Source: Rhizophlyctis rosea
Lineage: Eukaryota; Chytridiomycota; Chytridiomycetes; Rhizophlyctidales; Rhizophlyctidaceae
DNA: 64,000 nt
NCBI GenBank assembly: GCA_027596075.1
Contig: JADGJC010000003.1
Coordinates: 186,001-250,000 of the forward strand
Reading direction: 5' to 3'
Shown here in pieces: positions 35,237-46,151 of this stretch (positions are counted from its first letter, which is position 1; every line of letters starts with the position of its first letter). Position numbers and translations under genes: made by a program. The notes beneath the pieces are model-generated. The model was not told the origin of the DNA. It saw only the letters and a list, made by a program, of their open reading frames with translations, and did no database searches.

Positions 35237-35356
35237 ACTGCCCTGCGGAATTCCTTCAAAAAGCGGCAGAGAAAATGGTATATAGCGACAGCCTGATCCA
35301 AATACCTTCAGCGTTTGAACCTTCGTATTCACATCCCCATACCCATCACAGCAAAG

Positions 35357-36495
35357 ATGTCCCCTCCGGCCGCTGAGACCACGCACCTCCCTGCCTTCCG
35401 TCCCGACAACGATGAAATCCCAAAGTTGGTGAAAAGCTTCAAGTCAAAGATCAACCTCGACAAGTACCCCACCCTTCAGGGCTTTGGTCGGAAGGACTTG
35501 TCTCCTACCATTGGAACGGAGATCAGTGGCATTGACCTCACGACTGTGACGGAGGAACAGGTCGAGGATTTGAAAAAGTTGATCATCGAGCGTGGTGTGG
35601 TATGTGTTTGATCTGCATTTGGCCGTGCAACTTTCGAATAAAGACTCGTAGTTCTGACATCAACCTCTGTTTCCAGCTCTTCTTCCGCGACCAAGAAAAG
35701 CTCAACAAACCCGAACTCGTCAAATTCGGCAAGAAAATGGGCCCCCCTCATATCCACCCCACCATCCCCGCCCCCGCCGATGCCCCCGAACTCATCTACG
35801 TCCACTCCGACCCCCAACGCCAAAATGCCGCCGAAAGCTGGCACTCGGACGTAACTTTTGAACTCCACCCCGCAAAGTACAGCATCCTCAAATTCGATGT
35901 CGTCCCCGAAGTCGGAGGCGACACCGCCTTCACAGACACTTTTGCCGCGTACGACAAACTCAGCCCAACCCTCAAAGCCTGGCTCGGAACCCTCCAAGCT
36001 GAGCACTCCGGAGTCCACGTCTTCGGTCGCTTCCCCTTGAAATCAGCTGACAACCCCATCAACACCAACATCCACCCCGTCATCCGCTCCCACCCCGTCA
36101 CCGGCCGCCACTCAATCTACGTCAACGGCAACTTCACAACAAGAATCCTCGGCCTGCACAAAAAGGAATCCGAAAACCTCCTCAACTACCTCTACAACCA
36201 CATTGCCTACCTCTCTGAAGGCCAAGTCCGGGTTCGATGGACCCCGCACGCCGTTGCGCTCTGGGACAATACCCACACCCAGCACTCTGCCGTTGCTGAC
36301 TTCTTCCCGGAGGTGAGGAGTGGACATCGGTATACTAGTTATGGGGAGCGGCCTTTTTACGAGGCTACGCCGGATGATGGAGCGGGAATTTATGATACGC
36401 CGGGGTGGAAAAGGCTTTTGGAGGATGGGGTTCGGTATGGATCTACTAGTGACCCTGTGAAGGAGGGGGATGGACGGTTGGATGCTGGTAAATAG
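35357..36495 (+). CDS. TauD/TfdA-type 2-oxoglutarate-dependent dioxygenase (sulfonate dioxygenase-like)
   Basis: Two exons, 35357-35599 and 35677-36495, with a 77-nt phase-0 intron, giving 353 aa. The Fe(II) triad is visible: His137 and Asp139 in ESWHSDVTF, and distal His284 in NTHTQHSAVADFF. Arg residues in EVRSGHRYTSYGERP are positioned to bind 2-oxoglutarate. The N-terminal GTEISGIDL and the junction GVLFFRDQ are typical of the family. Fungal homologues such as yeast Jlp1 release sulfite from sulfonates to supply sulfur; others act on herbicides or alkylsulfates. The substrate cannot be told from sequence. Near the C-terminus YDTPGWKRLLEDG is a common fungal tail. Confidence 0.9.
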
Positions 36496-36930
36496 AGGTA
36501 TTGTGGAATGGGGAACGTATTGTATCTTGCGAGCTTGTTATATAGATGTAATATTATCATCGTAGTTGTTTCCAATGTCGACACCAGCCTCCCTTCAACA
36601 AAGTGGCATCCAGGTTCCAGGTGCTTAGTGTATGCTTACAGTCCACTACTTGATTACTCAGAGTCGCCCATTCCTTGAGCCTGATCCATTGAATAAACAA
36701 AACTACCAAATGCGCTACAGTAAAATTGTTCACTCCCAAATTTATTTACATATAACTCTGCGTGCAGTGATACACACATGAAAACGTTTGGCATTAGCCG
36801 TCCCGACTCCCAATACAACTACAATGAGCCCCGGTGAAGTCCGTCAATCAACCGTTCCAACCTGTGCGCCCTCCTCAACCGTTTTCGACTGCATTGAGTT
36901 GAACTGTTCTGCTACCACCACCGCGGCCAG
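36496..36930. other. Convergent spacer
   Basis: Lies between the 3' ends of the dioxygenase and the membrane protein on the other strand. Nothing further is recognised. Confidence 0.4.
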
Positions 36931-37527
36931 TCATTTCCCTGCCTCCCGCTGACGACGCTGATACTCTTCATGTTCCTCGATACACCCCACGCAGCATGCA
37001 AGGAAGCCAGGACACAAGAAAAACCCAAACACCGCAAGAAGAATGATCCAAATCTCCAAATGAGGGTAATGATCCATCAACGCATGTTCCCCAATCTTCA
37101 TCAGAGGCACATCCAGACTACTATTGAGAGGACGTTGCGAGAATATCACACCCTTGGAGACGGCCTTCTGGTAAACTTCCGACTCCTTCCGCCAATAGCA
37201 AGATCCGAGGGGGTTTTCGTCAAAGACGAAGATATTGGCGTTGTCGCGGAGAGTTTTGGAGACGGTTTGGTGGTAGGTTACGTGCCATCCTGTTTGGACT
37301 TTGCAGATTTCGGGGCTGGAGGCGTTGGCGGCGTAGTAGATGTAGGCGTTGGTGAAGTTGTCTTCGCATTCGGTGTCGTAGGGGGGAGGGTTGGTTGTGT
37401 CGAATGGGAGGATGAAGGTTGTTGTGTCGTGTGGGGTGGTGGTGGTGACGGTGCGCTTGTTGGGGATGATTGGCATGATGGATTTGTCCGGGTTACGTGG
37501 GGTTCGTTGGGTTATGGGTTTAGACAA
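36931..37527 (-). CDS. Single-pass membrane protein of unknown function
   Basis: Intronless frame of 198 aa. The N-terminus is Thr/Pro-rich with a basic cluster. A middle, probably lumenal or extracellular part has four Cys and N-glycosylation sites (NFTN, NASS, NSS). One strong transmembrane helix lies near residues 160-180 (IWIILLAVFGFFLCPGFLACC), followed by a short charged tail (EEHEEYQRRQREAGK). The Cys at the helix end could be palmitoylated. No family recognised. Confidence 0.5.
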   Translation of the reverse strand: MSKPITQRTPRNPDKSIMPIIPNKRTVTTTTPHDTTTFILPFDTTNPPPYDTECEDNFTNAYIYYAANASSPEICKVQTGWHVTYHQTVSKTLRDNANIFVFDENPLGSCYWRKESEVYQKAVSKGVIFSQRPLNSSLDVPLMKIGEHALMDHYPHLEIWIILLAVFGFFLCPGFLACCVGCIEEHEEYQRRQREAGK

Positions 37528-38181
37528 TGGCGTGGACGCTCAATACCCTGAAATGAAAGTGTTTGTGAATTATGAATTCGGAAACAGAACCATTTCAAGG
37601 TCACCGTCATCTCGGCATGACAACTTTATAGCAAACTCTTGCCTCGTCGCTCTTCAAAAATTGAAACAAAAAACAGATTGACCTGCCGGTGCTCTGTTAC
37701 CTGGCGCATGGGCGGGGATATGACGGACGGGCGATTTACTAGATGAGCGTTGACCTGTTAAAATGATTGTCGCCTGAGCTGCCCCATCAAACCACCGCTG
37801 TGCCGCATCGTGCGTCGATCCTCCATGCCTGAACATATTAGCTACAGACAGAGGCGCACTGGACCTGAGCATGTGTGCGGCGCACTGTCCACGCACAAAC
37901 ACCGTAAATGTTGGCTGAAGTGCACCCAATCCGTGCCGTCATGACGACAAACTTGCTTACCGAAGTATCGCGCTACAATCATAGAGAAGAATTGGTCGGC
38001 AACCGACAACTCAGGCCCCGCCTCTTTGCGATAGCAGTTTCGCTGTTATATCAAACCACACCCCCATAATCCCCAAAACCAGCTAAAACCCATTGCGAAA
38101 CACGCCCCTTAATTCTGTGGATGTACAAGGTCATTATCATCGCTTCATGCCGACTCTACAACTTCCGGCAGATCGAAAGGT
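37528..38181. other. Intergenic stretch
   Basis: Upstream region of the membrane-protein gene; no further gene supported. It runs up to the tRNA-like fragments. Confidence 0.35.
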
Positions 38182-38214
38182 GTGCTTAGCTCAGTTGGTT
38201 AGAGCATGGTGCTG
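38182..38214 (+). other. 5' half of an isoleucine-type tRNA
   Basis: The sequence carries an acceptor 5' strand, a full D arm with A box (TAGCTCAGTTGGTTAGAGCA) and the 5' side of an anticodon stem (TGGTGCTG), then stops resembling a tRNA. No 3' anticodon strand, T arm or acceptor 3' strand follows. It looks like a truncated tRNA copy, most like fungal tRNA-Ile. Confidence 0.6.
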
Positions 38215-38634
38215 CGAGGGTCCATCTTGAGGTGGTCGTTGTCAAATTGATGTCAAAATCTCCGCATTTCTTACTGTGTTGCATAGTGAGGATGGGGCAG
38301 ATAGAGCATTAGCCCGATTGTCATCCGTAAACCCCTAATCTGAAGGATCTCATTAGCGTCCTGGCAATAACAAGTGCTTCAAATAACCCACCCGGCTGAA
38401 GCGATATTTCCACCGCGGCTCAAGCAAACTCTTAGACATGTTATGACAACATCCAACAGTTCCCGCAGCTGAGTTTCAGAACGCTCTCATTGCTGTCCAA
38501 TGTTTTCAACCATCCTGAATGCCGTTACCGCTTTCCACTGCGTCCTTCCTATCCTTAAGTTTCCCTTTGCCTTTGCCAAACACTGCATAATATAATAAAA
38601 ACTGATATTACACAAATTGTATGGGTTTTCAACA

Positions 38635-38691
38635 GCTTGCTTAGCTCAGTTGGTTAGAGCAAGGTCACAGGTTCGATCCCTGTAGTGAGCA
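38635..38691 (+). tRNA. tRNA-Ile-like gene lacking the anticodon arm
   Basis: A 57-nt sequence with an acceptor stem (GCTTGCT pairing with AGTGAGC, two G-U pairs), an intact D arm (A box), and an intact T arm with TTCGATC (B box). The D arm is followed directly by the variable region, so the whole anticodon arm of about 17 nt is missing. Compared with the fragment at 38182 the missing part is exactly the stem-loop starting at TGGTGCTG. Pol III signals remain, so it may be transcribed, but it cannot decode. A pseudogene is most likely. Confidence 0.6.
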
Positions 38692-39248
38692 CTACAAATC
38701 TCCTTTGATTTCTTTGTTTGTTTGTCCTATATCATCATTCTTTGGACCCCTTTTGTTGTTGCGTTCTTTACGTACGGGACTGCTTTTCTTGCGTTCTTTA
38801 TGTTCGAAACTTTGAGAGCTGTCTGGTTGAGGATGATTGCACAAATTAGGGCAATAGCAGTAAACAGCGTCGGGTTGATGCCACCTTAAAAAATCTTCAT
38901 CAGCCTGCATTCATTCCCGTCGTTGGCTGATTGATCCATCACGATTAGTACCTATTCCGCAATTGCGGTCATTCCTTGCAGCATCGACTTCATCAGTATG
39001 GTGGCTATAAGACGCGGGAGGCAGTTAAGGTCTGCAAAACGGCAGCATGGTGAGGTTAATATGAACTGCGCAAAAATGTTTTTAGAAACAGTGGACGGCA
39101 TCCGAAACCCGCAGATGGATATTTTCCATAAAACAAATATATCGATACTAGTAACAAATTATGACTGTGCCAGTTTACACCCACCTATAACATTCATAGA
39201 ACGAAGTTTCACATGCCGTTCACTAAACACCTATTCTTTTCCGATATG
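38692..39248. other. Intergenic stretch
   Basis: Contains a T-rich run after the tRNA-like gene that could stop pol III. No other feature recognised. Confidence 0.35.
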
Positions 39249-40588
39249 TTAAAATTGTTTTTCCTTAATGGTTCCCGATAAATCCAAACCGCTTGTGGCA
39301 GCATTACGAGCATTCTTGACTCCTCTCAGGTTGTCAAAATATGCCGGGAAATGCTCCTCGTCAAATTTCGAAATCCCCGCATATGGTCCTTCACTCAACG
39401 TTTTCTCAATGTAGTCGTGATCCAGGTTTGTTAAACCAAGATCCCAAGCCCAGAAAACCCGTTTCATATGGTCAAGACCTTGGGGAATAGTCAATGAGCA
39501 CCCGGCGTCAGTACTAAAACAAATAAATCAAAAGACACTGCCAAAAAGACACAAAGTAGTACCATGCAACTCAATAGCAGCCGCCACCAACCGTGTCCGC
39601 CCCTCATGCACAAGAAAATTCCGATGTAAGGCCATGTTATTCGTTAGCATGCAGGGTATTGGATCAGTTGTGCTATCAACTTCTGCATTACGGACCCTTA
39701 TAAGAAGAGAATCGCAGCCTTTGGAAAAGCAAGTAACGTTTTTCCTCAACACTTACCCTCAGAAAGCAAGAATGCCGACTCCAACGCCACTTCAAGACTT
39801 GGACGAAGCTTCTTGAACGCCGATTCTGGCAAATGATAGTGTTGTGGTATGTAGTCTGAAGCACAAGAAACATCTCCTGCATCCCAGTTCCACATCATCT
39901 GGTGTTTGAATGGGGGGTTGGGGGGGTCGGGGCCCGGGGCGGTTCGACCATTGTCTGTATCCTTGTTTTGGTGATATTAGGATGGAGGCATTGTCCGGCG
40001 TTTGGGAAGGAAGCCAAGAAGATTCTTACGTCTGGTTACACGTCGAGAGACGTATGCCCCGTTACTGGGATGCATCAAGTATACGTTTAACAAAGGATAT
40101 TCGCCACGGACGAAGCTGCTGCCTATGTTGGTGTCGACGAAGTAGAATTGACGACCTGGGTAATTTTTTGTTGGTCAATTGCTCAAAGCAGTACATGAAA
40201 AGACTCCATTTATGCACTGATGATACTAACCTCTTTCCAATGGTGGAGCGATTGGTGGTGGAGGGGTGGGGAATTTTGATGTAGGAAAGGGAGGTAGACC
40301 TGGCAGAGGTAAGAGCCGGGTGGAATGGAAGCGAAGCAGTTATGAATCAAGTGAAACGTGAAGCCGATTGTCACTTGGACTTCAAAGCACTCCACCTTTG
40401 CGTGTCGCCGCATCTATTTCTCGTTGCACATGTTTCAGATAGGAGTTGTATTGTCGCATTTCCTGGCCTTGTATACAGGCAGTGGTGCTGAACGTGGCAA
40501 CACTAATACACCATGGGAGTTTCCCAACTTTCCTGACCCATTGGCGGGGTTCTCCTATTGATAAACGGCTGAGCATGGGTATTGTCAA
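39249..40588 (-). CDS. Unrecognised multi-exon gene
   Basis: Several minus-strand blocks look coding and are separated by plausible introns. From the 5' side: a block ending near 40400 (MRQYNSYLKHVQREIDAATRKG), a block near 40145-40060 (RQFYFVDTNIGSSFVRGEYP), one from about 39960 (HQMMWNWDAGDVSC, HLPESAFKKLRPSLE), joined by a clean phase-1 intron to CDSLLIRVRNAEVDS and NNMALHRNFLVHEGRTRL, and a last block 39494-39249 (MKRVFWAWDLGLTNLDHDY). The last junction does not close in frame with the splice sites I see, so a frameshift or another site is needed. I do not recognise the family. Exon limits are approximate. Confidence 0.4.
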
Positions 40589-40992
40589 CGACTACTAACC
40601 ACAAGTTGCACAGTTCAAGCTTGCCGCAAGGCAAAGTTTGCACGAGAAGATAACTCTCCATCTTACTTTTGGGGTCCGATATGAGTCATGAGGAATTGAG
40701 CACGTGGCGAAGGATCGTCGTGCCGCCTTGGTAAGCTGCGCAGTCAGGCAAATCCAGCCTACATCCCTTCGGTATCATATACTTAAGAAAGAAGAGCATT
40801 GTGTCAAACCATCTGAAATATGACATACGTCACATTTGGCACAAAAAGTAACAAACCAACCGTCACCAGTCCAGTCCAAGCCAAACATCTTCAACCAAAT
40901 AGGTCGCATCCTCCACAACAAAACAAGGTATCTATATTACATCAAAAACCAACATGCCCACCACACACCCAAAACTCCCCACCCACACCCCC

Positions 40993-43776
40993 CTACAAAT
41001 CATTCCTCAACCCCGCCGCAACCAGCTTCACCACCTCCTCCGTCTTCAAACTAACATTCCTCATATCCTTACTAACCGCCGTCCACCTCTCCCCATGCCT
41101 CGGCTCAGCCTGCACACACTTTCTCAAAACCTCCCTCCTCGTCTCCTCCGTCCCATGCTGCATCTCAAATTTCAACCACCACCCCCACGTATCCCCTAAA
41201 TCCGGATTCGTCTTCGCAGCTCGAGAGAACCAGTTGCGGGCTTTATCGACTTTACGTTCAGCCCAGAAGAGGCGCGCGACGGTGCATACGACGAGCGCGT
41301 CGTTCTCGCACTTCTTAAGCGCGTCGGCGGAACGGGATTTTCGTTGAGGCCGGGCGTCGGTGAGGATGGCTTCGGACCATATCAGACCGGATGTGGGGCA
41401 TTCTTGTAAAGCTTTGGCAAGGAGGGCTTTCGCCATTGCGGTATTTCCCGCTCGGAACTCGACACGAACAGCTTCACACCACAGTTCCGGAACCTTCGGA
41501 TTAAGCAACCTAGCCTTCTCCAACGTCGCCCTCGCCTGATTAGGCCTCCCCGCCGCCTCCTCCAACCGACTAGCCAAAAGCCACAACGTACTACTCTTCG
41601 GAACAGCTTTCAACCCCTTAGCATACGTCTCCCTCGCCGCCGCCACATCCCCTTTATCAAACTCCAACACCTGCCCTTTGATCATCCACAACTTCTCAAA
41701 CGTAGGGAACTTCGCCAACGCCTGATCACATAACGCTAGTGCCTCATCCGCATTCCCCAATTGCCTCTCCAAAACCGCACTCTTCATCCACACCCGTTGT
41801 GTGTCGGCCTTCTGCCTCGCATTCCTCAACAACACCTGCGCACGATGATGTTCACCAGTCTCTACCTCTAATTTACTCGCCGCAAGCCAAATCTGCTCCG
41901 AATTAGGGTTGGCTTTAAACGCTTCTTCCAGAATCCCTTTGGCTCCCGGTACGTCCCCACTCAACCACTTCTCCTTCGCCCCCATAAGCCATAACACCTC
42001 CGCCTGAGGACAATACCGAACAGCCTTACGTAAGACTTCTTCCAACGATTCCCGTGTTCCGTGCTCTTTCTCTAAGAACGCCGCCCGCCGCCAGATGCTC
42101 TTCTTATTCGGCATGACTTTAAGTGCGTGTGCGTACACCGCCCGAGCCGTCGCGTACGATTCATGGGAAATAGCACTTTCCGCGTCCTCCATCCATTGCT
42201 TTTTCTGATCCTCCTCGTCAATCCCCATCCCGATGGTGGCACCCACGATAGCCTGACATGTAAGCACGAACCCATCCTTCTCGCACTGCTCCGCCTGTTG
42301 TAACCACTGCTCCCTATCTAACGATCCTCCCGTCTTAGCCAACTGCTGAACCGCACGCTGAATAAGCTTCTCTACCATACTCCCATTCCCCTGCGATTCC
42401 TCCAATTTAGCGGCCGTGATCCAGATTTCGTGGCTGGTAGGAATTTGCGTACGGGCTTTGTTGAGCACCTTTTTGGCGTTTTCGTACGATTCCAGACGCG
42501 CGAGGGCAAGCCATAATTCGATAGAGAGCGGGATGCATTCGACGGCACGGGAGAGGAGGATGCGGGCGTCTTCGGGGTCTTCTTCGAGTGATACGACGGC
42601 TTTCCAGATTGTGACGGAGTTGGGGATGTATTCGAGCGCGCGACGGAGGACGCGTTTTTTGGCTTTTGGATCGGTTTCTAATTCGGCGGCGCGGACCCAG
42701 ATTTTGACGGATTGTGGGACGCTGCGGATGGCGGAGGCGAGGATTACTTTGGCGTTGTCGACGGTATTTAGCCGCGCGGATTCTAGCCAGACGTCTTCGC
42801 TTTTTGGACATTCTTGACAACCTTTTGCGATGATTTCGCGGGCGGTACCGTGTTTTCCTGCGACTTCTTCTAAGCGCGCGGCGGCGATCCATCCGGGGGC
42901 GTGTTTGGGATTGGTTTGGATGACGGAGTGGAGAAGCTGTCGTGCCTTTTTGATGTCGGAGATTTCTGCATCTGTTTTGACGACAACAGAGTTCAAGTCT
43001 GTCATGTAGCCTTTGGGATCGATGATCGTTTGACCGGTGACGGAGTCGGAAATTTGGTCGAGCTTGAGTGCCAAGACCTTATCACGAGCCTGACCGAATT
43101 GTACGAAATCTGTCATTGTGCCGTCCGCCTGACTAGGAGCCGGAGTCGCAATTCCACCTAGAGCCTGCTGCCGTGCGTCGAGACTGGCTTCGTATCCCGT
43201 TTGTTGAGATGAGGCTAGAAGGACGGAATCGGGTACCGGGGTGTATTTATCCTGAAGTTTTTGCTTCTTCCTGTTCCGCCGTACCATATCCCCAACTTCC
43301 GGTAATGCCGCCCATTCATCAGCCGATACCGCCGCCAACCCTCGTTTCAAGTCCGCAAACTGTTGCTGAATCTTTGGCCGCTCTTTCCGATACCGTTCCA
43401 ACTCCTCCTTTTCCCTCGCCTCCCTCCTAGCCCTCCGCCGTTCATCCATCTTTTTGTCCACCTCCTCGTAGATCCTATCAGCCTCTTCATCATCCTGTTC
43501 GTAAGGAGCAGTGTTGAATAGACCGACTTCGTTATCCGGGTCCTGGTATTGTTCGTTGTCTTCGTCGTCCCCGCTAGGCTTCGCCCCCCGCCCCTCCGCC
43601 GCAGCTTGTGCTTTGGCCAGAGCCTGTTCTGCCGCACCATCGGGCGCTTCACGAGCGGGACCAATATCGGAACGGGTTGTGAATCCCGTGGCACCACGAC
43701 CAAGACCAGCAATGTAGTTCGGTGGTGGCTTCTTATTCAGAAAGTCGGGCACGACGAGTGCCTTGAATTGGTACAT
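40993..43776 (-). CDS. PRP6: Pre-mRNA-splicing factor PRP6 (U4/U6-U5 tri-snRNP, HAT repeats)
   Basis: A single open frame of 927 aa, normal length for the family (human PRPF6 941, yeast Prp6 899). The N-terminal PRP1_N domain is complete: PPPNYIAGLGRGATGFTTRSDIGPA, DEEADRIYEEVDKKMDERR, FADLKRGLAAVS and WAALPEVGDM. Residues about 260-927 are HAT repeats (half-a-TPR) with the usual Trp/Ala/Glu spacing (APGWIAAARLEE, SEDVWLESARLN, KIWVRAAELE). PRP6 bridges U5 and U4/U6 in the tri-snRNP. It is striking that this long gene has no intron while its neighbours are split. The start ATG at 43776 begins MYQFKALVVPDFLNKKPP, like other fungi. Confidence 0.96.
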   Translation of the reverse strand: MYQFKALVVPDFLNKKPPPNYIAGLGRGATGFTTRSDIGPAREAPDGAAEQALAKAQAAAEGRGAKPSGDDEDNEQYQDPDNEVGLFNTAPYEQDDEEADRIYEEVDKKMDERRRARREAREKEELERYRKERPKIQQQFADLKRGLAAVSADEWAALPEVGDMVRRNRKKQKLQDKYTPVPDSVLLASSQQTGYEASLDARQQALGGIATPAPSQADGTMTDFVQFGQARDKVLALKLDQISDSVTGQTIIDPKGYMTDLNSVVVKTDAEISDIKKARQLLHSVIQTNPKHAPGWIAAARLEEVAGKHGTAREIIAKGCQECPKSEDVWLESARLNTVDNAKVILASAIRSVPQSVKIWVRAAELETDPKAKKRVLRRALEYIPNSVTIWKAVVSLEEDPEDARILLSRAVECIPLSIELWLALARLESYENAKKVLNKARTQIPTSHEIWITAAKLEESQGNGSMVEKLIQRAVQQLAKTGGSLDREQWLQQAEQCEKDGFVLTCQAIVGATIGMGIDEEDQKKQWMEDAESAISHESYATARAVYAHALKVMPNKKSIWRRAAFLEKEHGTRESLEEVLRKAVRYCPQAEVLWLMGAKEKWLSGDVPGAKGILEEAFKANPNSEQIWLAASKLEVETGEHHRAQVLLRNARQKADTQRVWMKSAVLERQLGNADEALALCDQALAKFPTFEKLWMIKGQVLEFDKGDVAAARETYAKGLKAVPKSSTLWLLASRLEEAAGRPNQARATLEKARLLNPKVPELWCEAVRVEFRAGNTAMAKALLAKALQECPTSGLIWSEAILTDARPQRKSRSADALKKCENDALVVCTVARLFWAERKVDKARNWFSRAAKTNPDLGDTWGWWLKFEMQHGTEETRREVLRKCVQAEPRHGERWTAVSKDMRNVSLKTEEVVKLVAAGLRNDL

Positions 43777-44726
43777 TGTGGATAAAGTTGTGACTAGGGG
43801 CTACTGACGGGCGCACTACTACTTGCTTGATAGGACACAGCACCTGTAGTATCCTGCTTATGATAGGGTATGCAGTGCGTAAGACCAGTGTTGGTCACCA
43901 GTTTTATGGAGTTGAAGTGGCAGTGTGGCCGGATGGAGAAAGAAGCGCAAGGGTTCTTTAGGTAGCAAGCCCGACCAGGACGACTTTGACTGCGCTCCTG
44001 GAGGCTTGTGTGGCTTCTCAGTCCAAGCCCGCACCATCCCACCGTGGACCATGATTCATGAGCAGCATGACCCTTCCAAATTCCAATTCCACTGGCATGC
44101 AGCTTGATGACAAGCTCTCAAAGAGTGCGACTGGTCTAAGGAGAGACGAAACGCTGTTATGCTTGAAAGTTGCTGAAGTGGTAGGATACACTTGTTATAA
44201 ATGGTCGTTATGGTAGGCAGAGGTAAACAATGTTGACGACATCCGCCGCAACGAGATTGCCTATTGCAACCACTTGGTAAGGGCTACAACTGTGAAGGTG
44301 GCGTATGTATACATGGGAAGCGCTCAACACTGACATGCTTGACTGTCATCTCACGAGCCTGCGGATAGAAGAGTTGGACAAGCACCAATCCACTGATGAG
44401 CACAATCTTCATTCCAAGAAATGCATCATCAAAAGTGTTATCAAACCCATCTACTACGTTGCTCCCCGCCATTCTCTGCACATATGTTGACTCAGTGTTG
44501 TTCTGCAACCAGCAACGGTTCTCGCAAAAAATCCATGTTTAAAGTCCACTTGGAGCATACCCATAGTACTACAGGCTGTGATTGAGTCAGTCTTTCAATA
44601 CGGATGCGGGCATGGACGCCTCTGAGCCCCTCTACCCAAGCGAAAGTTCTTTCAGCAACCCCTAACTCAATATGCATCATCTGGTTCCCCCAAACAAACC
44701 TCATGTTTCGCTCCTTCCCAATTCCA
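43777..44726. other. Gene-poor stretch
   Basis: Promoter of PRP6 at its left end. Open frames are short. No repeat or RNA gene recognised. Confidence 0.4.
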
Positions 44727-46151
44727 TCATCCCCGCGACCACCAATTGCGCGCCCAGTGAATGTAAGTCCCGGCCCCCTCCCTCGCCGCACCCCACCAAT
44801 TCCGAATCCTATCATCAACTCCTGCAACCGTCCCGCCCACAGCCGCATAAGGCAAGGCACCCAACACATCCGAAACAGTCATATGGTGATACATCCACTG
44901 CTGGAACACGTCAAATATAATTTTGTCTAGCGTCTCAAACCCTATAGTTTCTTCTATAGCCTCCTGAATAGCAACCCGATCTTCCTCCTTGGTCGCTTTA
45001 CATTTCCTAGATGTGCGTTGTAAGAGTTTCCTATTGAAGGATGGAGACAAGATTTTGGATCGGAGGTTGGTGTGAAAGTCTTTTGTCAGGTGCGGGGCGA
45101 CGGCCATGTGGAGGGGTTTATTGGCAGCTAGGCATGCGTACAGTTCGAAGACGCACCAGGCGCGGGAGAGGACTGTGGGGTCGTCGATGGGAGACATGAT
45201 GCTGATGACTCCTTGAGGCATTAGGGCGATCGTCTCCATAAACACCGTTCGAAGCCAATGTGTGTCAATGTCTTGCCTTGATCTTTGTGGGAGGGAGAAG
45301 AGGTCGAACCAGACTCGAAGATCACCCTTATCAGTGAAGTGAGTGGTGATGGCGTCGACGGTGTCAAGGAAGGTGTATTGCCATGTGTGGCTTATGAAGT
45401 AGTCTGCTTGGCCGATTGTCATTGTATCATACGTGTCGGATTCTGCGTCTTTCAAGTGGTCGCAGAGAGATTTGGTTTCGTCTATGCGGGGTATGACGAA
45501 TTGGTCGCAGACTTGAGCTGTGGTTAGGTTCAGGAGGGCGTCACGGCCGCCGCAGGATTGGATGAAAATAGGAAATGGGGACACCGTGGGTGGGGATTGG
45601 ATTTGACTGTTTTGGTTTGGCGGTTGAAAGTGGTTGGAGTTCAATCGTGGTTGGTGTTTCAAGTTGACGTGTTGGTTCATTGCGGGGTATGATGAAATGA
45701 TTGTTGTTGCTTGTTGGTGTGAAGAGGAAAAGCAATTGGCGGCCGCCGAAGGATTGCAAGGCGGCGTCTAGGACGGAAAGGAATGTAGGTTTCGGCTGGC
45801 CAGGTGGTACTTGTCGAAGTTCTGGGATGAACGGGGGGTTCTCGAACTGGGATCCCTCGAACTGACGTTCTGGTTCGGTGGTGCGTACGAGGATGAGTTC
45901 GCCATTATGATCCGGTTGGAAGCGCTCGGACAGATGGTCCACTTCCGTGAATAAGTTTCGAACATAAGCATGAAGCTCATGTGGTGCATGACGAGTGGGT
46001 ATTGTTGTTCACTTGACTCTGGTGTGTCAGATTGAGGAGGCTCTTGATACTCTTGATTACGGGCCGCTGCGAGATATTGCTCCACGCGGGAGTCAATGAA
46101 AGATTTAACATAGGAAAAGAGTCTGTCGTGGTCAAAGAGGTTTTGCATGGT
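44727..46151 (-). CDS. TIR-like domain protein, paralogue of the 28.5-kb gene
   Basis: A 317-codon frame (45680-44727) reads the same TIR-like module: SCGGRDALLNLTTAQVCDQFVIPR, LCDHLKDAES, ADYFISHTWQYTFLDTVDAITTHF, VWFDLFSLPQRSRQD, LSRAWCVFELYACLAA. Its C-terminus (KEEDRVAIQEAIEETIGFETL) matches the region around the frameshift in the 28.5-kb gene, then ends in a Gly/Ala/Trp-rich tail with no TPR repeats. Upstream coding continues: PTFLSVLDAALQSFGGR near 45760 and a helical part up to an ATG near 46151 (QNLFDHDRLFSYVKSFI). Joins in this upstream part are not resolved. A 195-bp segment bounded by a direct repeat interrupts the start of the module. The shared motifs across the two loci support homology. 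Confidence 0.55.
45544..45755. repeat. 17-bp direct repeats bounding a 195-bp segment inside the TIR-like gene
   Basis: The 17 bp at 45544-45560 recur at 45739-45755 with one mismatch (CGGCCGCCGCAGGATTG versus the same with A for C). In the coding strand each encodes a QSxGGR-like motif. Comparison with the 28.5-kb paralogue (single CRGR motif) suggests the 195 bp between is extra sequence, either an insertion with a target duplication or an unusual intron. Confidence 0.6.

Noticed and set aside
35476..36018. A 180-codon minus-strand frame
   Set aside because: Antisense of the dioxygenase; acidic and Gly-rich composition mirrors the coding strand.
38182..38691. One tRNA with a 400-nt intron joining the two halves
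   Set aside because: The second piece has its own acceptor and D arm, and no 3' anticodon strand exists between the pieces.
42407..42892. A 161-codon Arg/Pro-rich minus-strand frame
   Set aside because: It lies wholly inside PRP6 in another frame and has the skewed composition of a shadow frame.
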